From assembly GCA_949751835.1 (NCBI GenBank), contig CATKHK010000031.1:62001-126000 (forward strand): a stretch of DNA of 64,000 nucleotides. Reading direction: 5' to 3'. How positions within the stretch are numbered: the stretch's first letter is position 1; every line of letters starts with the position of its first letter. This stretch comes from Blepharisma japonicum (lineage: Eukaryota > Ciliophora > Heterotrichea > Heterotrichida > Blepharismidae). The notes under the pieces are model-generated. The model was not told where the DNA came from and ran no database searches. It saw only the letters and a list, made by a program, of their open reading frames with translations. Shown here piece by piece: positions 11,088-22,100 of the stretch. The position numbers and the translations under genes were made by a program.

Positions 11088-12071
11088 TTAAAATGTATAG
11101 TCAACCATAGGTTTGGCTTTTAAAAGAAATGCTTTTGAGTTGAACCCAGATTTGAATCTGTAGTCAGCATGGTATGGAGTCAATTGACTATAAAACTGGG
11201 ATAGGATTGGGGAGCTCATATCTTTGGAGCTTCCTCTAGTGGTCCGAGTGAGAGTTCTTGAGGAATTAGGGGGAGGAATTCTTAGTGGAATTCCCTTTTT
11301 AGTAACTGAGCAATTTGCTGAATAATTTTTATCTTTCTGGAGATCAAGCGATTTTGAAGGTTTCTTGCTTGAATAACTATAGGCTCTCTTAAGCGAGAAT
11401 TTTTTTGGATCATTTGTGGACTTAGATGAGCCTGCGATTGGAATTCTAGGTGATAGCTCTGGTTGAAAAGTGCATCCAATTAGTTCATTGTCAAAGGACT
11501 GTCGTCTTTGTGTTTCAATTTTTTTCTGTTTTTCTTCAAACCAAGAATGAACTCTGTCAACCACACTCATTTTTAAGTAGTTTTTCTTTGGAGTCGGGAT
11601 TTCAGACACTGATTTTGATCTTGCTGTTAAAGATTTCTTTAAACTTTCTAAGCTGATATACGAATTCATTGCTCTAAAGGACTGAAGCTTATCTCTTTCA
11701 GCTTGCTTCACCGACTCCTTTTCATTTAAGAGGTCCAAACTTCTTCTGGCTTCAGCCATTCTTCGAGATTTTGGGTTAATTAAGGGCTTTTCTTTCAACT
11801 GAGCTGCTTCTTCAGATTCTTTTTCCAAGATCTTCAAGTTAAGCTTAGCTTTGTATCCTGCGTGCTGAGCATGAAGTAATTCTTCAATGCTTACAGTTAC
11901 AGAAGGGATTTTCTTTAGACTTTGAGTTGATTGATTTAACCTCCCTGATTTTACAGAACCTGAAGAAGAAGCAGGCCTTAAAGTCACGCTCACTCTGGGA
12001 ATAGATTCTGATTCAAGATATGGCTGAGAATCTATTGTGGAAAGAGGAATATTAGCCTCAAATTCTTCCAT
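11088..12071 (-). CDS. Basic Ser-rich protein, probably cytoskeleton-associated
   Basis: 327-aa protein, ATG 12069-12071 to TAA 11088-11090, without in-frame TGA. It is basic, Ser/Lys/Arg-rich and probably largely disordered, with a short helical stretch near residues 75-150 (LEKESEEAAQLKEK, EARRSLDLLNEKE). The segment IGCTFQPELSPRI near residue 200 is the 'C-T-F-x-P' motif that recurs in many ciliate proteins of unknown role. The C-terminus has aromatic residues (YHADYRFKSGF). I recognise no enzyme domain. The MORN gene follows 37 bases downstream on the same strand. Confidence 0.75.
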   Translation of the reverse strand: MEEFEANIPLSTIDSQPYLESESIPRVSVTLRPASSSGSVKSGRLNQSTQSLKKIPSVTVSIEELLHAQHAGYKAKLNLKILEKESEEAAQLKEKPLINPKSRRMAEARRSLDLLNEKESVKQAERDKLQSFRAMNSYISLESLKKSLTARSKSVSEIPTPKKNYLKMSVVDRVHSWFEEKQKKIETQRRQSFDNELIGCTFQPELSPRIPIAGSSKSTNDPKKFSLKRAYSYSSKKPSKSLDLQKDKNYSANCSVTKKGIPLRIPPPNSSRTLTRTTRGSSKDMSSPILSQFYSQLTPYHADYRFKSGFNSKAFLLKAKPMVDYTF

Positions 12072-12629
12072 GGCAAAATTTTTTATTGTTATGTATGGAC
12101 CTATGAAATAGATAAGAAAAGACTAGCCACTAATGGAACATATGTAAAAAAGAAGATTAATGATTTTGAGATAATATTGAGGATAAACGTAAGAAGGAAT
12201 AATAATTCATCAAAACGTTTATTCCGGGAGAATTAATTAATTACTTTTGTTTAAATGAAATAAGAGATCTAGGGAAAAGATAAGATTGGTTGCAAAAGTA
12301 CACTAAATTTATAAACAATTAGAGAGCAGCTCTTATAAAAGTTTAAACCTTTTGAACTTATAATTCATAAGCTTTATAAGCAGCTTTAGTTATGGGCCAT
12401 CTTTTTACTTATTATTTCCTATTAATTATTATTTAAGTTTTAAATTCTCTTTTAGAAGTGTATCCGCTTTAAGGCATTTTTGATTCGAACATATATAGTC
12501 AATAAATAAAAATTTCCTTTTATTCAAGATAAAAGAAGCATCATCGTTTTTAATTAGTGTTTATTTGAGTTCTCTCATTTACTAATCCATTATAATTCAA
12601 ATTGAAATTATGATTATCAAGTAGTATCT
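12072..12629. other. AT-rich spacer
   Basis: About 560 bases between two minus-strand genes. Very AT-rich; no open frame with coding character and no obvious RNA structure was seen. It should contain the promoter of the gene starting at 12071. Confidence 0.55.
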
Positions 12630-12797
12630 TTATAAAATGGCTCTTTTTTTTGATTTATTTCTTACTCTTAAAAATGAATCTTTGTAGTAAAGTAAAAGAT
12701 AATAAGCCAGAAGCATAATTATGGCGATTTCAATAGCATATAAATTAATTTTATTATATTTTTCATAATCATGATTTTTTCTTAGACTATTTTCCAT
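12630..12797 (-). CDS. 55-aa single-pass membrane microprotein
   Basis: Short open frame from ATG 12795-12797 to TAA 12630-12632. The translation is a charged N-terminus of about 20 residues (MENSLRKNHDYEKYNK), one membrane helix (about residues 21-38, LYAIEIAIIMLLAYYLLLYY without charges except one Glu) and a strongly basic tail (RVRNKSKKRAIL), a good positive-inside topology. The order of charge, helix and basic tail and the codon composition look like a real protein rather than a chance frame, but there is no homologue I can name. It lies 58 bases downstream of the DHHC gene on the same strand. Confidence 0.5.
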   Translation of the reverse strand: MENSLRKNHDYEKYNKINLYAIEIAIIMLLAYYLLLYYKDSFLRVRNKSKKRAIL

Positions 12798-12855
12798 GCC
12801 TATTAGATTTATTACCGAATTCTAACCCATTAAAAATTTAAAAGTTATACAAGGT

Positions 12856-13770
12856 TTAAAGCGTATGATTTGGGCCATTATTGCCGACGGGAATGCCATT
12901 AAATATTGGTAATATTTCGTCCTTCGCCATATTATCAAATCTAAGGCTGCTTGTGAATTTGCTGCACTTTTCGTTATCTGCAAAGCTCTGGTCTAAACCA
13001 GCAATCATTGTTGTATCATTTGCACCAGTTCGGATAACACTTATTTTTATGTTTCTCCTCCTCAAACTTATCCATTCATATGTGGTGAGATTATTGAGTT
13101 TCAGCCACCCATGCAGACCACACAGCAGTGTTAAAAAAACGATTACAAAAGATGCTTCAATCATCAAGATAAAAGCGAGAAATAAGATGACATCAAATTC
13201 TCCGATATCAAACATACTTTCAACTAAAGAATTATATCTTGTCTCATTGGAGTATTTAAAATCAATCAATGTTACACTGATCCCAAATAAGAAACACATA
13301 TTAATATTTTGCAGTATAATCAAATAGATAAATATCTTATAATTTTTTTTCCCAACACAATTATTCAGCCAGACGCAATGGTGATCAAAATCATCAACAC
13401 AGCGATTGCATACTCCACAATGTTTGCTTTTATCATTCACCAAACAAGCACAAATAGAACAATAAGAATTATATAGTCTCTCATCAAAATACACATTTTC
13501 ATTCCTTGCCTTTATGTAAGCAGTAGAGACTGGGTCAGTTGGATCGCTAATAGTTATCAAATACCCCAAAACAATAACAACCACTTGAGACACAAAATAC
13601 CCAAGTGTTAAAATTGACTAAATAGTTCCTACAATAGAAATAGATGAAGCTGAGGCAACAGATATGACTACTCCAAAAGCGACGTTTAGAACGGTAGCTA
13701 TTCAAGTTATGATCTGGAGCGGGTTTAAAGGTAGTGCAAAGCCATTTTTCTTAACTTTTCTTCTTTCCAT
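12856..13770 (-). CDS. DHHC-type protein S-palmitoyltransferase
   Basis: 299-aa multi-pass membrane enzyme that transfers palmitate to cysteines of cytosolic proteins. CDS is the complement of 12856-13617 joined to 13633-13770, with a 15-nt intron between. Exon 1 starts at ATG 13768-13770 ([20 protein letters not shown]) and carries one TGA read as Trp. Membrane helices lie near residues 22-45, 47-65, 140-165 and 185-215. The zinc-binding Cys-rich domain (about residues 97-145) contains [21 protein letters not shown] and the catalytic DHHC at residues 124-127, Cys127, followed by [12 protein letters not shown]. The TTxE motif is present as TTYE near 224. Length is typical for small family members. 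It could palmitoylate the acylated proteins encoded nearby, but nothing in the sequence shows that. It diverges from Mpv17 with 85 bases between starts. Confidence 0.95.
13618..13632 (-). other. 15-nt intron of the DHHC gene
   Basis: Transcribed-strand sequence GTAGGAACTATTTAG. Read through, it puts a TAG in frame; removed, exon ISIS continues to ILTLGYF in frame. Phase 0; A at position 10. Confidence 0.88.
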
Positions 13771-13855
13771 GTAATTATTAGTTCTCTAAAACTCTATTCT
13801 AGAGTTAAATGAAAATTCTTTCTGAAATAAAAATAATTTTAACCGTGATAACTAG

Positions 13856-14479
13856 ATGCTTAAAAAGGTATGGATATGATACGCTAACCAAGTAGACATA
13901 CGCCCACTTACAATGCAGTAAATCCCATATAGAGTTTTCGGTGGATGTTTGATTGCTGGAATCGGCGATTATATTTCTCAGGCATACCTTGAAGGGCCAA
14001 ATCAACGGTATAATAAAAGGAGGGCTTTTACAGTCACTTCTTATGGAGGACTTGAAATTGCAGTCGAAGCTCTATTTTGATACCCATTTCTTGATCGCTT
14101 TTTGGGATCCCATCAGGCTGTTATTACGTCATTTTGAAAAGCTATGATTGACCAAACACTCTACCAGCCTATAGAAATCACAGCTTTTATGAGATACACA
14201 TGAATATTAGAAAATAGAAAAGACAGTCTCAAGGAAAAATTTGAAAGGGACTATGAATTAGCAATGCTCGCAAATTTCTTTTATTGGGTTCCTATGTCAT
14301 TTATGCTGTTCCTGGTAGTTCCGCTTAAGTTCAGAGCAGTAGCTACGTCGTTTACTTGCCTAGTAATGGATACCTTTATGAGTTTTGCTGCACACAATAA
14401 TTTGAAAGAAGCTTACACGAATTTAGTGAACCTTTTCAAAGAAAAACTGGATGACTTAGATATTGATGATTGGTGGTAA
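13856..14479 (+). CDS. Mpv17/PMP22 family membrane protein
   Basis: 202-aa four-helix protein of mitochondrial inner or peroxisomal membranes. CDS is 13856-13917 joined to 13933-14479 around a 15-nt intron. Family hallmarks are present in order: W-x2-Y-x3-V-x3-P near the start (IWYANQVDIRPLTMQ), the GD-x3-Q signature (GIGDYISQ), FWYPFLDR in the middle, and the C-terminal block NFFYWVPMSFMLFLVVPLKFR followed by a Trp-replacing MDTFMSF. At least four TGA codons encode Trp, three of them at positions where the family has aromatic residues. Length is typical (about 180-220 aa). The ATG at 13856 was chosen because it gives the complete W-x2-Y motif and a total length divisible by three. Confidence 0.92.
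13918..13932 (+). other. 15-nt intron of the Mpv17-like gene
   Basis: Sequence GTAAATCCCATATAG. Unspliced it introduces TAA in frame; spliced it joins TMQ to VFGGC in a continuous Mpv17 motif. Phase 2; A at position 10. Confidence 0.88.
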
Positions 14480-14694
14480 ATATAAAAGAAAAATATTCAT
14501 TGATTTTTAATTTTCATATTACTAATTCTATATAAATGGGTTTTCTTGATTCGAGGTCTGAATTCTAATATTAAGATTATACTAGTAGTTGCTCTTCAAA
14601 TGAAAAGACAGAGTATAGGCAATTTAAAGTATTTAGCGAGTGTCAATTTAATTTATATTTAAAAAATTATTTTTATTATAAAAATCATTATATT

Positions 14695-16017
14695 ATGATT
14701 GAAATGCTAACTCTTATTTTGACTTTCATAGCTACAGTTCAATCAGTTCCTGTCACATCTACTCCAGAAGGACTTCTAAAATTCTACGAAGCTTTAGAAA
14801 TCAATTCTATGAACCACACAATTGCTTATTTTGAGGGACGCGGGCTTGGGATTAAATTAAAAACAGATGTGCACGAAGGTGATATTGTTCTTAAAAGTGC
14901 GCCTGTACTCTCTTTATGCAGCATCGAGCCATTTGAATTCAGTCCTTACTTAAAAGGCATGCCTTCCTATGAAAAACTCGTTGCAAGAATCCTATATGAA
15001 AAATTCATGGGGAAAAGAGGAAATTTCATCACAGAATACGTCCATTCATTGCCTGTAGAATTTGACACTCCAAACTACTGGAATGATGAAGAATTTGCAT
15101 TATTTCATAAATATGACTTATATGGTCTTACTAAAGAAAGTATAACAAGAAATCTTACTGAATACCACAATAATTTTGTTCACAGAGTAGGAAAATTAAT
15201 TGGAGTGCCTAAAGAAGCCTTAGACTATGAAGCCTACTTATGGGCTGCATCACTGGTTAAGAGTTGAGCATTTAGTTTTCCTAAAGAAGCAGTTTTGAAA
15301 ATGTTTCAAATTACTATAGATGAAGATGAATACAAAGATGAAGAAGAGTTTTCGGTCATGGTCTCACTCTTAGATTTAGCTAACCATTGGCATCAGCCAA
15401 AGTCTTCTACTTTTAAGGGCCGAGCACTTATGTGGACATATACTCCAGTTCCTGCGTTTGCCATAGTAGCAGCATGGAATCAATCTGCAGGGAACGAGTT
15501 TTTCTATGAATATAATCCTGGATTAAATAATTTTGACTTATTGACAGGCCATGGATTTGTAATTGAAGAAAATCCATATGATTTTATGATTTTGTCATTT
15601 CCTCATGTAGCTTGCTTTGAGTATAAAACATCAGAAAATAGTTGCAGCTATAGATTATATCCAAATCAGCTGAATAAAAATTTAATTAGGCTTTTCAGCA
15701 TTAAATGGCTTCAAAATTCAATATTCGAAGTCCCTGAAACAGAGAGCCCTCATGAGTTTTTCGAGAAAATTCAAGAAGAAAAAGAAAAATATGCATTTAC
15801 TCAAACTTTATGGAGCTATAGAAAGCAAATAGTTCCAAGAGTGGAAAATATGATAAGCTTAAGGCAAGTAGAAAGGGATAGAAAAAATGCAAAAACACAA
15901 AGAGAAAAGGTAATTTTTTCATATGCGGCAGCAGCTAGGAAAACAGTATATCAACATCTGAAAACAGTTGATAGAGAGTTCCTTTTAATATTGGTTAAAG
16001 GACTTAATTTATCTTAA
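14695..16017 (+). CDS. SET-domain protein (SETD3/LSMT-like) with N-terminal signal sequence
   Basis: 440-aa protein, ATG 14695 to TAA 16015-16017, with one TGA (15265-15267) read as Trp in VKSWAFSF. The SET fold is recognisable: the opening motif GRGLGI (residues 48-53) with following H-E-G-D-I, the central LLDLANHWHQP (matching the family 'D-x2-NH' motif), and EYNPGLNNFDLLTGHGFV-ENPYD, matching 'sN-x2-LL-x2-YGFv-x5-NP'. The motif residues deviate (GHGF for YGF). The last 100 residues resemble the helical Rubis-subs-bind region, ending in Lys/Arg-rich helices. Unusually, residues 1-20 (MIEMLTLILTFIATVQSVPV) look like a cleavable signal peptide, so the protein may be in the secretory pathway, unlike cytosolic or nuclear SETD3 relatives. 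Substrate unknown. Confidence 0.85.
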
Positions 16018-16128
16018 TCAGTAATTATTTTATTTAGTATTAAGCCTTACTCTAATATTTTATTTAGAATTATATATTTTACTTACATAATTTATACACA
16101 AAAAGATATATAAAATACCCTGTTCTAT

Positions 16129-19100
16129 TTATTTTTTATTTTTGTGTTTTGAGCTTGAAAATCCAAGAGACATCGTTAGCTTCGTGATAAGCCATACAAG
16201 CAAAACTTTAATTGGCATTTTAACAAACGGCATTACAAAAATATCAGAGCCATAGCTAACACTTGTGTTGCAAATCCATTTATATGTAAGACTCAGCTGG
16301 AATTGAATAGAAAATAATATAATTGACCAACAAAAATACCCCATCAGGCTCCACGATAGCAGGAAGAATCCAAATTTTTTCCACTTCTCCCTTTTCCTAA
16401 TTTTATTTTGTTTTTTTTCATCTGACTGCTCTTTAATATTTCTTTTTGCTAGAGTTCTTAAAATAATAGTTATCGGGATCATGATACCTGCAGAGTATAC
16501 CATAACCCAAAAATCGCGAAATGAATAATTGTTAACAGCTTCACTGAAACTCATACTATCGCTGTCGTCTTCTTTTTGTTCTCCATCTTGATAAAAAAGT
16601 CCAATAAAGAACATATTTCCAAGCAAGGAAACAGTGTATGCAGTCACTCGTGAGCTATGAGAAAATTGACTATCAGGTAAAAAAATGCTGATAAAATCGT
16701 GGTTTTTTCCAACAAATTCAAAAAAGGTCATTCTTTGCTTTGTTGGTTTGGTATCAAGATTTTCAACTTGGATAGCTGATATAGATTCAGTCCTACTAAT
16801 GTCTTGACTTGAATTTTGTGTTGTTGATTGGATAGTAGGATCATAGCCTATTTTGTGACGATAAACGTGCACTATTGAATCATCTGTCCTGTAGGTCATA
16901 TCCTCAGACCTTTCAGTTAATTCATCTTGCCTTTTAGAGCATTCTTCAGTTTCAGATGGACCCTTTTTTTTATTAAGCTGTTCCTCTTCTTCTTCCTTTT
17001 TATCGAGCTTACATGCTAGCATGGTAAGGATAGTATAAAAAATCAAAAGAGCTGCACAAAAATAGAGCCCAATTGCGTTAGTATCTCAGTCAATCGACGA
17101 AAAAGCATTAACGTTCACTGTTTCCCCTATATTACTTGACTGAGCAGTACTTGCAGCACCTCCAAAAAATGCTGAAAAAATTGATAAATGGTTACACTTG
17201 CAAATTATAAAAGTAACATTGAAAGAATCTAAGACACATCCATCTGTTTTTCATTTAGACTGGCCTTCTTCTAAATAAGTGCAATTTAGTGTTGCGTTAG
17301 AGCTGTTATTTACAAATTCAACTGGGATTGAAATATAATTATAATTGGTATTGTTCAGCGGGATGGCATCATGGGTGGATAAATCTGTAAGTGTAAAGGA
17401 AACTAAAGAAAAACTTGCATTGGCACCACTAGAAATAGGATCATAAAGCACAAAGCTTGTGCCAACATAGTCATTACTGAGAAAGCTTTCTGTGTTTGAT
17501 GCTAGAGTTATTGATGCCCCCATAATTTCTGACGAAAAATTCGAGAGCACAGAGCTTGGCTGCTTTGACAGCTCCATACTGATTTTATCATCAAGGAAAA
17601 CCTTGCTTTCTCTATCTGACATTCCATTTAATAAAGCAGAGCCAACGCTTTTTATATTGCCTTCAATAGAATTTATAGTGTCTGTTTGATTTGATACTGT
17701 GCTGCTGTTGACTTGGAAGTTATTGTTGCAAACTCCAATAAATGTCTGAACTTGGGTATCATCTAGCTGGACCTTTCCATCGAGACTGCTAACAATATCC
17801 TTTATTATATCAGATACTTTTGCGATATTATCATAACTGTTAATACTCGGATTAGAAGTTATAACTTTTAACATATTGAAAACGGTTGTATAGGTACTCG
17901 GGTCATAAGGATCTGTGTTTTGTGTATAGGAAGATATTTTATCAATAGCTATGTTGTATGAGTCCTGCATCTGTTGATCCACGGCTGAATAATCTCCGTA
18001 TACGATGTAATTTCTATTTAATGATAGGGAGGAGAGATCTGAAACAAGCTTTGGAATTGAGATTGGATTTAAATCGGGTGAATTTAATTGAGACTTTACG
18101 TCATCTACATATTGGTCAACGTTTGCATCTGCTTGATAAGATACTGTAATGCTTTGAAATATAGACACTTTGGATAAAAGAGAGTCATAAACGTCTACGG
18201 ATATCATTATTGGTTTACTTGAGTAAGGAAAAGTGGAATAAATCAAGGAAGAGAGGTTTTTAGAGCTGATAACTTGGTAGATATCACTAATTAAATAGCC
18301 AAACGCATACTGGATCGGAATATTATCTTCGGGATCTACCCAATTCTGCGCTTCAATTGTAAATTGAGTTGTCATTTCATATCCTGAGCTTGGTGTTACA
18401 GCCAAACTGCCGCCTTTCGGCCCTTGATTCACATAAAATGTCCACGTAAATACAAAATTTTGATTTATTAAAGCTTCCAAAGTGTACTTGGAGCCTGCCA
18501 ATAGCGAATTTTGTGCAATTACAAGATTAGCATAATTTAAAGGGCTTGAAAATAAAATAGGCAGATCACCTCTGGCTGATCAAAGAATTGAGGTGAATGA
18601 TCCTTGGGCTTGAATACGATATGCCGAGTCAGGATTCACAATCCCTGCGTTAGGGTTTCCAATTTCTACAATATTTACAGATGGAACTGTACCTTGCTGA
18701 GTTGTTATAAATATGCTTTTAGATGTTTGTATTACTGTGCTTATTGGATTCAGAGTAGTTTTAGTCAGAATTAGGGTAAAGTTATAAGTGATCCCTGAAG
18801 AAAGCGTATTCGCTGAAATTTTCATGAGTGAACTTAATGGATCTATAATAAAATTCGAGCAATCAGCAGTATTATATACACACAACCATTGAAAATTAAA
18901 CTGTGATCTGCCATCAGGATCATAAGAGCTGCTAGCATCAATTAATAGATCTTGACTAACTCCTACCGGCCCATCAGTTCGATTAAATAAAATGACAGGA
19001 TCAGACACATCAGTTTGTATTGTCACGCTTGCTTCTCCTTGAGATAGATAAACCAAATCTTTAGCACGGAATATAAATGTGACATTTGTTGCAGCTGGAA

Positions 19101-22100
19101 GAACTTTTGGAGGAATAATCAATACACTTTGTGAAGTCTGATTGCCCTTCAATGACACTTCGTCTATGCTTGTAATGTTATTAGTAACCAGTCCAATGCT
19201 TCAAGTGACACTAATACTGCTGGAGATTGTGCAGGCTTGAATCGATGAAATAGATATGGAAAATGACTTTAACCTAGAAATGTATGTATATGCTAGAGTA
19301 TTGAAATTTATAGTCAGATATAAGGATGAAGTCGCATTTATAGATTGGGAAACAGAAACTTCATTTCCAAAGTTATTCTTTGCTGAAAAAGTAGCTGATA
19401 TAATACTATCAAAAAGTGAGCTTTTAGGAATTGAGATGTCATTATATGTGCTGTTATATTGCGTGGAGTATGCAGATATTGCTGAGCTAGCTGGGATTGA
19501 AGCAAATGTTCATTTAAATTGTTCATATGGCAGATCATTCCCAAGAACTGCAGTCAATTTTAAGGTCTCGCAGAGAATTGAGAGGGTTTTGGGAGCTGAA
19601 AATGTAAAGCTTGGACTTGGAATTTGACTTGGAAGAGAAACTGGGACTGAAAAACTGATTGGAGGATTTCCACAAACCAAAGCAGAATTTTTTAATAATC
19701 CTGATAAAAATACCACATTTTCCTTGGAAATTGTATAGCCTTTCCCTAGATAAACTGTCAAACTGCTGTAATCTGTAGCGTAAGAGCACGTATATCCAGA
19801 TCCAAAGCTCTGCAAAGTTTGAGGGTCAAATAAGGAAGAACAATTTGTAGGCGAAGCATTAGCAAGAACAGTAAAATTAAATTGTATTTTTGAATAACTG
19901 TTATCAAAAGCAGCAGACACGCTTGCTTGATTCAAAAAATTTTCACATGGTATACAATTTAATGAGCTCAATCAATAGCCTTTATTGCATACACACGGAC
20001 TTGGAGCTCCACCTGAATTTGCAGCACATTGGGTGCACTCCCCAGATCCGAATCCTGTGCATATTGAGCACAAGGGATCATTACAAATATTACATGTTCC
20101 AGCTCTAACGCATCCAGTACTACACGAGCTGCAAGCTATACAAGAGCTTCCATCTCAATAATAATTTAAATCACAAATTCATAAACAATTGGAACCTTGT
20201 CCTGTGCCACATACAAGATCATGCATAGTGCTCGAAAAATCACGAATTGGAGTATTTCATAGACTGAAAGAACTAATAAATCCATTAAAGCCAGATGTGC
20301 TGCTTTTACCAATCATTAAGCTGGAAGATGCAAGATCTCTAAATATTAGGTTTGAGAAAGGATTTTGACTGGCAACAGCATTATTCATATAAAATGTTAT
20401 TGTTGTAACTCCAGAAGTATACTCAAAAGTAACTGACAAATAACTTCAACCATCCATTGAACTTGCTCCAAATAAAGTCTGGGTATTTAAGGCTTGCGTG
20501 GGGTCTTCCATTCCAACATTAACAGTACCTGCTGCTGATAAAACGAATTCTGGAGTTTGTTTTTCAAGCCAATTATTGGAATCAAATGAATAAAGTCATG
20601 CCGCAACTGAAAAGCTGTGTGAAAGCAAAACAGGTTTCGAAGATAATAAATACATATCTCCACTAAAATACAAACCTCGCTCATATGCAGGAATTGGGTC
20701 AACTATTTCTGGACTATTAAAAGGGTAGAAAGATGTTGAGCTTGTACCCGTTGCTAAAATACCATATGCACCTTGAAAACCAGAATTAAAAGATAGATTA
20801 ATGACTGGATTTGTTACTGATATGCAAGGAGATTCAAACCCATAAGGGCATCCATTTAAGCAAACAGATCCGACCAATTGATAGTTCATTTCGCAGGCAG
20901 AGCATTCAAAATAAGCAGTTTGTAAGCACGTCGAGCAAAGTGCATCACAAAATTCGCAAGTTTCTGATTGAGAGACCCAGAAAGCGTTCGAATTGCAGAT
21001 GCAACCCCCAGCCATTAATGGACTAGCATTAGTAATACAGTCTAAGCACGACTTTGTCCCAGTAAACTCTGTGCAAGTTAAGCATTCTTTGGTCTGGCAT
21101 AGCCTGCTGAAATCTGAACTCCTGCACCCTTTGTTAGCAGATGAAAGACAACTCATACAAGATGTGCCATCAAAGTATTGAAATATTGGACAACTGTCTG
21201 GGCAGCTGAAATCAGCTGGACACATTGTGCAGCTGCTCAAGCATCCAGAAGTTTGGAAATCAGTCAATGCGTTATTGTTTTGAGAGTAAATAGTTAATTT
21301 CCATATGAATCCAGTGAACCCAGAGCTATCATAATTTCCAATATAAACATCCCCTAATTGACTGTCCAAAAGATAAATTGCATTAGTAGTAGCTGATTGG
21401 GATTTTATAAGTAGGCCATTAATATAAGAAGTTATTGTTGTTATTCCATTAGAATCTATTGCAACATCAAATGAAAGAAAATACCATCCAGAATTAGTCA
21501 CATTTGCTGTCCTTACTGTATTCGAAACGGTTGTTGACAAATCTGAGAGGGTAAGAGAAAGTTTTGGATTTCCTGTGGATTCTATAATTTTCACATATCA
21601 TGTATATCCTGTCATATATTTACCTATAATATAACCAGGTCCTAAAGGTTGAATTCAGGTAGAAATGGAAAAGGTAGGAGGAAGAGTAAAGCTGTTTTTT
21701 AGATACTTGTCTGGCAAGAAATAATAGCCCCTCAAATATGCAGGATAAGGATCATTTGCATCGTAGTTTGGGTATGGTTTTGAGTCAGAGCCGACATTTC
21801 ATCATCAAAGAGTGTCTAGCACTATTATATTAGAGAAATCAAGTGACATTACTGAGCCAGAATAATCACAGTTGTTTGTTGTAGAGTTTTGAGTATATCC
21901 TAATGGGCAATATTTAAGACATTGAATATTTAAAAAGAAATAGCCACTAACACAGCTTGTGCATTGAAAAAATCCATTTCCAAAGCAGGTTTGGCATCCT
22001 TCAACACATTTTATGCATGAAAGGCCATCATTTGATTTTTGGTAATCTTGATTGCATACACAGCTGTCAACGTCCTTTGAAGCATTATCGACACAAGTTG

